A stretch of DNA of 64,000 nt, from NCBI RefSeq assembly GCF_963169125.1, contig NC_084795.1:145923766-145987765 (forward strand), written 5' to 3'. The notes under the pieces are model-generated. The model did no database searches and was not told the DNA's origin. It was given only the letters and a program-made list of their open reading frames with translations. The translations under genes and the position numbers were made by a program. Below are positions 12,023 to 22,191 of this stretch, one piece after another (the first letter of the stretch is position 1; each line of letters begins with the position of its first letter). The DNA comes from Humulus lupulus. Lineage: Eukaryota > Streptophyta > Magnoliopsida > Rosales > Cannabaceae.

Positions 12023-14455
12023 TGTAACGACCCAAATTTACTAATAAGGCTTAAGGGTCTTGATTAGTGTGTCGGGAGGGTATACTAGATTATATGTGAT
12101 TTAAATGATTAAAAGCATGTTTATATGATTATTTGGATATATATGATGCATGACTATGTGTACTAGTATGCATGTAGGCCCTGATTAGGTTATAAGGGCA
12201 TATTCGTAATTTTGTCCCCGTTGAGGGCATAAATGTAAATATTTGTGTTAATTGTTGAGACCACATTATTATGTGGATATATTTGCAGCTTGTGACTCGA
12301 GGCGATCCTAGTGAGCGGTCTAGCGGAAAAGTCACGGTGGGAATTTATACCCGGCTCGAGGCGAGCCTAGGGGTATTTCTGGGAATTTAGGAAATATATT
12401 GGAGTCTATTTGATATTAAGGAATATAATTGGTGATTAGTTAGGTGTCGGGAAGTAAGCGGTAAATATTAGAGACATTCGAGGAATTAGCGGGAATTGGG
12501 AGCAAATGACCAAAATGCCCCTAGATTGATTTAAAGGCTTAGGAATTATGGGAGGGCAAATTGGTCATTTTGTTTAAAAATCAGAGATAAATATTATTTT
12601 TGCTTTATTGCTTTAGTGGAAGGTGTAGAAAACTTTAGAAGTCTGAAGAAAGGAAAGAGACAAAAGGAAAAGGAAAGGAAATAAGGAAAAATAGAAGTCT
12701 TGTTTTCTCTCTCACGGTTTAGGTTTCTCTCACCCTCTCTGCTGGAATTTGAGGCTGAAATTCTGAGGAAATTTAGGCTAAGACTTCATACTTGGCCCCT
12801 TGATTTGGCTTGAGGAGTTAGCAAGAGTAATTCAATCCATTTGAGGTAGGTTTCAAAGTGTTTTTCAGTTCTGGTTTTTGGTGTTGACATGGTTGTTCTA
12901 AGCTGAGTTTTGATGGGAATTCTAGGGAATTAAGCTTGTGGTTTTGAGGAGTGAAAGCTAAGAAGGTGTGGAAGATAACCTAGGTTGAAATCCTCCATCA
13001 AAGGTAAGAAGTTCTAGCCTCAAAGTCCTGAATTTCTGTTGTTCTGCTGAGTTTTGAGCTTAAAGCTCAATCATGGTGAATTCTTTATCTTGGGGTGCAT
13101 GTGGTTGATTTTCATATGGTTGGGTCTTATGGGATGTGTTATAGATGTTGGTAGGCTTGCTTTGGGATATGGTTAAGGTTTGGATGAGTTTTAGAGAGGT
13201 TTGGCTCGGGGAAAATCGAAGGAAGAAAGTCTGGGTTTGGCTGTGCTGTGACTAGCGCTGTAACGCTAGTCATTGGGTGCTACAGCGCTAGGCCCTGTTG
13301 TTTCAGAGCTTTTTGGCTCTGCTTGTAGCGATATAGCGCCCTCTTTATAGCACTGTAGCACTACCCTATTTCCATAAGGGGGTTTTTGGGTTATTTCTTA
13401 GGGTTTTTTCCAAGGGGATCGAGGTTTGATTCCACCACCCCGTTTGGTGGAATTAGGGCTTCCCGAGGGCTCAGGATTGGTCCCGAGGTTAGGTTTTGGG
13501 ATTTAAGTTTGGTAATGGATCTAACTTGTGACCGTCACTAGGTGTACGCTAGGGCTCGGAAGGGAACGTGCTTGAGGGTTGTCATCATTGATCAAAGCTA
13601 CCGGAATCCAAAGGTAAGAAAACTGCACCCAGTTATGTGATTGAATTGGGACTAAGAGCTCCCTATATCTATATGATGTCATAGATGGTATTATGTCATG
13701 GGACATGTGATAAACGGCCTAAAAGTGCTGAAATCAATATTTGCACATAGGGTGTGGCTCGACCGCGGACAGCTTGATATTCATTGAGCTCGGTTTAAGC
13801 GGGCCGGAGTCAATGGGATAAATAGGGGGTGCGACCTGAGGGCGTCGACCCTGGTTACTATATGTGAATTGGTTATTATTTATGAATTGGTTATTATATG
13901 TAAATTGGTTATTAATGTGAATTGATGAACTTGGTATGCTGAATACCTGATTATGGATATTTTGGGTTGTTAAGTATATGATTATACTGTTCGAGTTGTC
14001 TGATTGTTTAATTGATGATTATGCTCTGTTATTCTGTTTTCTTGTTGGGCCTTGGCTCACGGGTGCTACGTGGTGCAGGTAAAGGCAAGGGTAAGATGGA
14101 CCAGTCCTGAGTGGGAGAGCTTTGAGGCTGAATGTACATAGACGGCTGATCAGCCGCCACGGCCGAGGAGTGGTATAGGACGGGAAAGCATAAATGTTTT
14201 GTTTTGCCCTTAGAGTGGCTAGTTGTTGTACCTATAATCTGAAATTTTGTAAACTGTCTTTTAAACGCTATTTCTTTTGGGATCCCATGTACTAAAATGT
14301 TTAACTATATGAAATGCAACTTTTGTGACCAAAATATTTTAACCCTAGCTCAACTATAGTTTCAGTAACACGTTTCTAACTAAATGACTTGATTAGCAAG
14401 TCTTGCACTTTTATAAATACACAGTGTAATGGTCTTGGCTATCCAGGGCGTTACA
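12023..14455 (+). repeat. 5' LTR of K (2433 bp)
   Basis: It starts TGTAACGACCCAAATTTAC and ends CCAGGGCGTTACA, directly before the primer site. It is complete compared with the broken 3' LTR, which lacks the equivalents of about 12144-13504 and 13678-13823. Near 13250-13370 are several TAGCGC/GCGCTA half-palindromes. Nothing coding is visible. Confidence 0.92.
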
Positions 14456-14458
14456 ACT

Positions 14459-14470
14459 TGGTATCAGAGC
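14459..14470 (+). promoter_or_regulatory. Primer binding site of K, initiator tRNA-Met type
   Basis: TGGTATCAGAGC is the sequence expected to pair with the 3' end of plant initiator methionine tRNA. It is 3 bases after the LTR end. It is followed by a noncoding leader to 14843. Confidence 0.92.
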
Positions 14471-16261
14471 GCCCTAGGTTTAAGGGTTCTTGAAGACTGG
14501 CTGGACATGTACATTCGCCATTAAAGACAAGCTCGACTCAGGGTTTGGTAATTGTGCATATGTGTTTATATGCTTAAATGATTAGAATGGAATATGAATG
14601 CTGCTATTTGCTTGATTAATAGAGAGCAAGAGATACTGATAGGGCTTGGGCCTTGACTATTGTGTGGTGATATTGAGGCGTGCTTATTACCATTGCTATG
14701 TATGTGAATGGATATTTGAATAAACCATTATATCCTGATTGTTTGTGAATGTTTGAGTTCCAATGGTGGACCATGGAAGGATTATTACCTTGTCATCGTA
14801 GCCTGACCACCGAGCCATTGATTGCACATTAACTTGGATATCTATGCGTCCAAGAAGATATGTACGACTTACCTGCAGTAGGTCTGAGGCAAGGGATGAT
14901 GACCAGGGCCAGACCCCTCCGCCAGTCCCTGAGAACTGGCAGCAACTTATGGCAGACATGCAAGCACGATTACAGAACCAAGATGAGCAGATCCATATTC
15001 TACGACAGCAGGCTCCATCAGGGAGTGCTGCCTCTATTGTGCCACCTATAGTGGTACCAGTTGTACAGCCAGTAGAGTTTAGGAACAGATGGGAGCCATT
15101 GTATGAGTGATTTAGGAAGCAGCAGCCCCCAATCTTTGAGGGAGGACCTGATCCACTGAAGGTCGAGCAGTGGATGACTATGATTACTACTATCCTGGAT
15201 TTCATGAGGGTAGAAGGACATGACAGGGTGGCCTATGCCACATATATGTTGAGAGAGGATGCCTGTATCTGGTGGGCAGTGGCATCACAGACTAAGGATG
15301 TTACCACTCTGAGTTGGGAAGGATTCAAGGATCTATTCAGTCAGAAATACTATAATGTTGCCATCAAGGCAGCAAAGGTCAATGAGTTCGTGGGGCTGGT
15401 TCAGGGCAGCATGACAGTTACAGAATATGCCCTGAAGTTTGACTGACTTGCAAAGTTCGCACCAGATCTTGTGCCTACTGATGCAGCTAGGCAGGACAGA
15501 TTTATCAAAGGGCTTAATGCTATGATAGCCCGAGATGTGAGGATTACAACAGTTCCTGGGGGGACAACTTATGCCCAGGCTATTGAGAAGTCTCTTACCG
15601 CTAAGGAAGTGGAGAATAAGATATGGAGAGAGAGTGCAGAAAGGCGGGAGGGCCGCAGGGTGGTGCCTCTGTAACGCCCTACTACCTTAGAGCCGTTACT
15701 AAGTGAGTTTAAAATGTGCATTTAACTAGCTAACCAAGCATTTAACTCAAAAGTGTAACTAAACTGTATCAAAATCACATAATTTGAAAATGTAAGCATT
15801 CATTGGAAACTATAAGTGTTTTACATTAGGGATCCCGAAAATACCGTTTATAAATATTTACAACTCAAAATATGTTTTAAGTCGACTAAACGAGAAAACA
15901 GGATTCAGTACAAAGCATCTCCCAAAAATACCCCTGGTCGTGGCAGCCAAGCAGACCAGACATGTATGCATCGCCTCAGGCTCTCCATACTCATGGTTGG
16001 TCGGCCTTCCCCTTGCCCTTGCCCTTACCTGCACCACAGAGTACCCGTGAGCCGAAGCCCAGCAAGAAAACTCCACACAATAGATAACATATGCATATCA
16101 ACTACTCAGCATATAACAAATCCGCCAACAGGCTAAACATGTACGGCCATGCCATCCCAGGCGCTTTACCAGGCCTCGGGTTCACGGTCTACACCGTAAG
16201 GATATCCTAGGTATCCTTTAGGGTCTTACCCTGGCAACTCGCACTCTACGTGCTAAACGCT

Positions 16262-16380
16262 GCTCCCGGCCCCCTTGTCGTTCTCAGCCTTCGTCGTTCC
16301 CGGCCCCCTTGTCGTTCTCAGCCTTCGTCGTTCCCGGCCCTTGTCGTTGTCGCCCTTCATCGCTCCCGGCTCTTGCCGAT
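16262..16380. repeat. Tandem repeat, period 34 bp, about 3.5 copies
   Basis: CCCGGCCCCCTTGTCGTTC recurs at 16265, 16299 and 16333 (the third lacks two C), with a fading fourth copy. It lies inside the solo LTR. Confidence 0.85.
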
Positions 16381-17978
16381 CATTTACATATTTGCATACA
16401 TAGAATAATTAATCAAACACTTAAACATGTATTAACATAATCAATGGCTATGCCCCTGCATATAATCATATAGGGTTGTGCCCTGCAACACAACTATGGG
16501 GCCTCGCCCTGCTCTATGGGTACAGCGGTTTTCTTACCTGTGTCTCGAGCTTCTTGAGCACCGAAATCTCAAGCACGGTCCTGTAACCCGGGCCTCGCTG
16601 AAAACCTAGTCACAACACATACATAGCACTCTCATTACTAACCAATTTATAATCATTTCCCGGAACCAATCCCGTGCTCTCGGGACCTCCCGTTTCCCCC
16701 CACAAGGTAGTGGAAGCATCCCCCGAGCCCCCTGAGCCAAAACCTCAAAAACACATTTTTCCCCTGCCCAAAAATTGGCCTAGCGCCGCGGCACAACCCT
16801 TTAGGGGCCGCAGCGCTCATACGCAAACCTAGAAAACTGGGTTTTTTCCTAACATTTTCCCAAGCCAAAACTCTTCCAAATCAACCCCAAGGTACTCCCA
16901 AGTCCCAAATCAACTTAAAACCCCAATTAGACAGTATGGTAACCCATAAACAACAACAACAACAAGCTCAAATATCCATTCAAATCCATAGATCACCTAG
17001 TGGTTTAAAACTTTATCAAACTTAAACCACAAACCAGAAAACTTAAACCTTTTTAGAATATAATCCTTAGAAATGCATGGAATTCTTACCTTGAACAAGA
17101 ATTCGACCTTGGGATTCCTCCAATTCCAACTCCAAGCTAAACCCCTTTGATTCCCAAGCTGAATTCTCACAATAACAAGCCACAAATCCAGCATTCAACT
17201 TTCAACTTTCATTCTCAAACTCTAAAAAACATGCTTGGAAACTTAAAGAAAAACAAGGATGAATTCCATACCTCTGTGTTAAACACACCCTTGAGCTAAT
17301 TCCCCTAGCCACAGCAAGAAAAATCCTTCAATTCCTTAGTCTAAAATCCTCAAGACTCTTTAAGCTCTCAACCACCAAGGAGAGGGAAGAGGGAACCGAA
17401 TATGAGAGAGAGAGTTGAGAAATTATGTTTCCTTTTTCCTTCCTCTGCTTTTGCCAAAATGTTCTAGTATCTCCCAGACTCTTAACTAAATATAACCAGC
17501 TGCCAAAATGACCCAATTACCCCTTGTGTTAACCTAAGTCCTCATATGCCACCAAGGGAGATTTAGTCTTTTAACATATCCCGCTAAGTCCTCGAGTATG
17601 CCTAAGAATCTCCGTTTAATCCCGACATGTCTAAACTATTACTATCACTAACCCCTACTCAATAATTCCCAAACACTTTATAATATTCCCAAAATACCCC
17701 TAAGCTCCTCCCGAGCCGGGTATTTGACCCCGTTGTGACTTTCTAGCTAAACAGCTCCCTAGGACTGTCTCGGATCGTGCACCACAATTATATCACCACC
17801 CACACGTGGTATCAATCACAATACACATAAATATAACATTTATGCCCCCAACGGGCTAAAATTACAAATATGCCCCTAACAGCCAAATGGGGCCCACATG
17901 CATATTTAATCACCTAAACATGCACTTCTAATCACATATTCATTAAATTCACATATTAATACAATATAAAAATTATTG

Positions 17979-17994
17979 CCCCCCCCCCCCCCCC
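17979..17994. repeat. Homopolymer of 16 C
   Basis: A pure C run near the terminus of the solo LTR. Other K-type LTRs have no such run at the equivalent place. Length may be a sequencing or assembly uncertainty. Confidence 0.8.
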
Positions 17995-18388
17995 AGGCAT
18001 GCTAATCAAGGCCCCAAGCCTTATTAGCAAATTTGGGTCGCTACAGCCTCCATATTCTGGTTCTGGTAGGGGCAGAGGCCCCAGTGATCTGAAGAGAAAG
18101 ACCCCTGATGCTTCGACCACTCGTGGTCCTGATAAGAGAGGTCGAGGTACTCAAGGTGGCCGTCAGGGAGGCGGTGATTCATGGAGGAGCTATCCTGAGT
18201 GCACGAGGTGTAGAAGACGCCATCAGGGCGAATGTCGAGCTAAGGCCTATTATGTGTGCGGGGTAGTGGGACACCTGAAGAAGGACTCCCCAACAGTGAA
18301 GAAAGGAGATGCAGGGAAGGTGGACAGCTTGACTCTAGCTCGAGTGTTCACCCTGACGCAGGCGTAGGCCGAGGCTAGTCCCTCGGTA

Positions 18389-19705
18389 GTGACAGGTCAG
18401 CTTTCTAGCGCCGGCTCTCCTTTTTCTGTATTGATTGACTCTGGTGCTACACATTCGTTTGTTTCTAGTAAGGTAATTGATATACTGTGTAGACCTAGTG
18501 AGTACTATACTTCGGGATTTGGGACTATTTTGCCTATAGGAGAACTGGTAGTTTCTAGGAGGTGGATTAGAACACTGCCAGTGATGGTTGATGGTAGGGA
18601 ATTATCAGTAGACTTGATTGAGTTGGGTATGGAGGACTTTGACATGATATTAGGCATGGAATGGCTGGTTAGATACGAAGCTACTATTGACTGCAGGAAG
18701 AAGATGGTGACCTTTGAGCCGGAGGGCGAGGATCCCTTTGTCTTTGTGGGAGCGGTGCATGGACCCCGCATACCTAGGATTTCAGCGCTGAGAGCTAGGG
18801 ACCTATTACAGGGAGGATGTATAGGTTTCCTAGCTAGTGTGGTAGATACCACTAGGGTTTTGCCAACAAGACTGGAGGAGACCAGATTGGTTTGCGAGTT
18901 CTTGGATGTGTTTCTTGAGGACTTACCCGGATTGCTGCCGTGTAGGGAGATTCAGTTTGTTATTGAGTTAGCGCCAGGGACAGAGCCAGTGTCGAGGGCA
19001 CCATATAGAATGGTACCAACAGAACTGAAGGAATTGAAGATACAATTACAGGAGCTTCTGGATTTGGGGTTCATCAGGCCTAGCTACTCGCCATGGGGTG
19101 CTCCAGTTTTGTTTATGAAGAAGAGGGGCGGGACTCTGAGAATGTGTATAGAATATAGGGAATTGAACAAGTTAACTATTAAGAATAAGTATCCACTACC
19201 AAGCATTGACGACTTGTTCAATCAGCTGCAAGGTAAGAGGGTGTTCTCGAAGATTGATCTTCGATCTGGTTATCACCAGCTGAGGATCAAGAACGAGGAC
19301 ATACCGAAGATGACCTTTCGAACGAGGTACGGGCACTATGAGTTTTTGGTCATGTCATTTGGTTTGACCAATGCCCCGGCAGCCTTCATGGACCTAATGA
19401 ACAGGGTGTTCAAGGATTTTCTGGATCATTTTGTCATTGTCTTCATCGACGACATCTTAGTGTATTCAAGTTCAGAAGCAGAGCACGAGTGGCATCTACG
19501 ACAGGTTCTACAGAGATTGAGGGAGCATCAGTTGTACGCCAAGTTTAAGAAATGTGAATTTTGGCTACCAGAAGTGACATTCCTTGGACATATTGTTGGT
19601 GCAGATGGGATTAAGGTGGATCCATCTAAGGTGGAGGTAGTTAGAGATTGGCCGAGGCCAAGGAATGCCTCAGAGTTTCTTAGTTTAGCGGGTTACTACA
19701 GATGA
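18389..19705 (+). pseudogene. Protease and reverse transcriptase of K
   Basis: One open frame of 438 codons. Protease: [13 protein letters not shown] near residues 14-26, with catalytic D and the G-A pair present. The later DMILGMEWL motif is also there. RT blocks follow: [12 protein letters not shown] (residue 206), [60 protein letters not shown], and [10 protein letters not shown] with both catalytic aspartates. The frame then hits TGA at 19703-19705 in the conserved LAGYYR|RF block, where arginine is expected. Up to that point RT looks structurally complete. Without the stop it would continue into RNase H. Confidence 0.9.
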
Positions 19706-21757
19706 TTTGTGAAAGGATTCTCGAAGATAGCAATGCCAATGACAGAATTGATACGAAAGAATTTAAAGTTCGTCTGGTTAGACAAGTGTGAGAACAGTTT
19801 CCAAGAATTGAAGCGATGACTTATAACTGCACCTGTGTTGAGTCTTCCTTCGGAGGAAGGAAAGTTTGTGGTTTATTGTGATGCATCAAGGTTGGGTTTA
19901 GGCTGTGTGTTGATGCAGAACGAGAAGGTCATAGCTTATGCATCACGACAACTGAAGGATTATGAGCAGCGGTACCCTACCCATGATCTAGAGTTAGCAG
20001 CAGTGGTATTCACACTGAAGGTTTGGCGGCACTATCTGTATGGGGAAAAGTGCGAGATATACACTGGATCACAAGAGTCTGAAGTATTTCTTCACCCAGA
20101 AGGATCTGAACATGAGGCAGAGATGTTGGTTGGAACTGGTAAAGGATTATGACTATGACATTCTTTACCACCCAGGGAAGGCCAACGTAGTGGCGGATGC
20201 ATTGAGCCAGAGAGGCTCGGGGCAGTTATTCAGTTCTATTCAGATTTCCAGAGAACTAGCTGATGAGATGACCAGGGCGAGGATAGAACTTGTGGTGGGC
20301 CGATTAGCCAACATTACTTTGCAGTCGAATCTTCTAGAATGGATTAGGGAGGGTCAACTGGTAGATCCACCGTTATTGGAGGTTAGAGAGAATGTCTTAG
20401 TGGGAGTAGCTAAGGACTATTCTATTTCTGAGGTTGACTTGCTACGGTATCAGGGACGAATTTATGTTTCAGCTGATGAGGGGATCAGATGAGAGATATT
20501 GGATGAGTCACATACTACGCCGTACTCACTTCATCCGGGTACCACGAAGATGTATTAGTATCTACGGACGTTATATTGGTGGCTCGGGATGAAGAAGGAT
20601 GTGGTGGAGTATGTAGCCAGATGTTTAACATGTCAGCAGGTGAAGGCTGAGCATTAGCGACCGGCAGGGTTGTTTCAGCCTTTGGGTATTCCCGAGTGGA
20701 AATGGGAGGATATTACGATGGATTTTGTGGGAGGTTTACCTAGGACAGTAGGGCTTCATGACTCGGTGTGGGTGATAGTGGACAGATACACCAAGTCAGC
20801 TCATTTTCTTCCCGTGAAGACAACATATACTATGGATCAATATGCAGAGTTATATGTGAGGGAGATCGTACGTCTCCATAGAGTTCCTAAGTCTATAGTG
20901 TCAAACCAGGATCCTATCTTTACCTCCAAGTTTTGGGGTAGTTTGCAGAAGGCTGTGGGGACTCAACTGAAGTTCAGCACGGCCTTTCATCCTCAGACTG
21001 ATGGACAGTCTGAGAGGACGATTCAGGTATTGGAGGATATGCTTCGAGCGTGTGTGATTGACTTTGAGGGATCGTGGAGTAAGTATCTCCCGTTGATTGA
21101 GTTTTCATATAACAATAGTTACCAATCGACGATTGGAGTAGCTCCCTATGAGATGTTGTATGGGTGGAGATGTAGATCACCCATTCATTGGGATGAGATG
21201 GGTGAGAGGAAGTATTTGGGGCCAGATATGGTTTAGAAGACAAATGAATCTATTGAAAAGATTCGAGCTAGAATGCTCGCTTCACAGAGCAGGCAGAAAA
21301 GCTACGCTGATCCCAAGCGTAGGGACGTGGAGTTCCAGGTTGGGGACCACATGTTTCTGCGGGTTTCACCACTATAAGGGGGTGAGGAGATTTGGAAAGA
21401 AGGGCAAGCTAAGCCCTAGGTTCATTGGACCTTTTGAGATCCTGGAAAGAATCGGTCAGGTGGCTTACAGGTTAGCTTTGCCACCATCAATGTCAGGAGT
21501 CCATGACGTATTCCATGTTTCTATGCTCCGGAAGTACGTCTCATATACAACATATGTGCTGAGGTATGAAGACTTGGAATTGCAGACAGATTTAGCTTAT
21601 GAGGAGTGACCAGTTTAGATTTTGGATCAGAAGGATAAAGTACTACGGAATAAGACGATTCCTCTTGTTAAAGTGTTGTGGAGGAATAGTAGGGTCGAGG
21701 AGGCGACCTAGGAGCTTGAGTCAACGATGCGGGATCAGTATCCCGAGTTATTCAGGT
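19706..21757 (+). pseudogene. RNase H, integrase and chromodomain-like tail of K
   Basis: RNase [18 protein letters not shown] (19870), [16 protein letters not shown], then a frameshift near 20080 into [21 protein letters not shown]. Integrase: CLTCQQVKAEH (20628), DFVGGLPRT, WVIVDRYTKSAHFLPV, SNQDPIFTSKFW and HPQTDGQSERTIQVLE give the D-D-E triad. Stops lie near 19818, 20492, 20557, 20655 and 21236. After another frameshift comes [17 protein letters not shown] and [13 protein letters not shown]. The last part (21640-21757) reads as a chromodomain-like IPLVKVLWRNS ... EATxELE ... MRDQYPELF with one stop. Chromodomains guide integration to chromatin. Confidence 0.87.
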
Positions 21758-21780
21758 AAATTTCAAGGACAAAATTCTCA

Positions 21781-21795
21781 TTGGGAGGGGATAGT
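21781..21795 (+). promoter_or_regulatory. Polypurine tract of K
   Basis: TTGGGAGGGGATAGT directly before the 3' LTR start at 21796. It is the plus-strand primer site for reverse transcription. Confidence 0.8.
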
Positions 21796-21916
21796 TGTAA
21801 CGACCCAAATTTACTAATAAGGCTTAAGGGCCTTGATTAGTGTGTCGGGAGGGCATAACTGAATTATATGTGATTTAAATGATTAAAAGCATGTTTATAC
21901 GATTATTTGGATATAT
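21796..21916 (+). repeat. 3' LTR of K, first piece
   Basis: It matches 12023-12143 of the 5' LTR and stops where copia C1 begins (TGTTGGATTAGC at 21917). Confidence 0.9.
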
Positions 21917-22191
21917 TGTTGGATTAGCTTATACAGGATCTTTATTTATTTTCATGTATATCTAATATTAAACAAATTAATACGAGATAGCCTAAAACAT
22001 GTTTCTAAAATTGAATTCAAAGAGAAACAAAGAATAGAATACTTACAGTATACGCAGCGGAATGAAGGAGTCCTTCCTTCAGTTTCTCTAACTCTTGTAT
22101 CCTCTCTATTGCAGAGTATTATCAAGAAACTGAACCGATCTTCTATTTTCTTCACAATCTTTCAAGGTATCCTTAGAACCACCTAGACTAG

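Larger units (their letters stand above)
15670..18045 (-). repeat. Solo LTR of a K-related gypsy family, inserted in K gag
   Basis: Minus strand start TGTAGCGACCCAAATTTGC and end GGGCGTTACA match the K LTR termini in type. Duplications GCCTC at 15665-15669 and 18046-18050 prove insertion. At 2376 bp without gag or pol, it is what remains after LTR-LTR recombination. It holds the 34-bp repeat array at 16262-16380 and a run of 16 C at 17979-17994. Confidence 0.9.
14844..18366 (+). pseudogene. gag of K, split by a solo LTR
   Basis: The ATG at 14844 (MRPRRYVRLTCSR) opens a Tekay-type Gag. A glutamine-rich coiled-coil-like part (NWQQLMADMQARLQNQDEQI) comes first, then the gag domain (PPIFEGGPDPLKVEQWM, ACIWWAVASQ, WEGFKDLFSQKYY). 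In-frame stops occur at 15108-15110 (TGA) and at 15444-15446 (TGA), both where tryptophan or arginine is expected. A solo LTR (15670-18045) splits the frame after RRVVP. The remainder (18051-18366) has the basic GRGRGPSD region. A zinc knuckle there reads YYVCGVVGHLKKDSP, missing the first and last cysteines of the usual CxxC...C form. Confidence 0.85.

Noticed and set aside
18505..18852. Minus-strand frame opposite K protease
   Set aside because: It overlaps the conserved protease on the plus strand and resembles nothing known.
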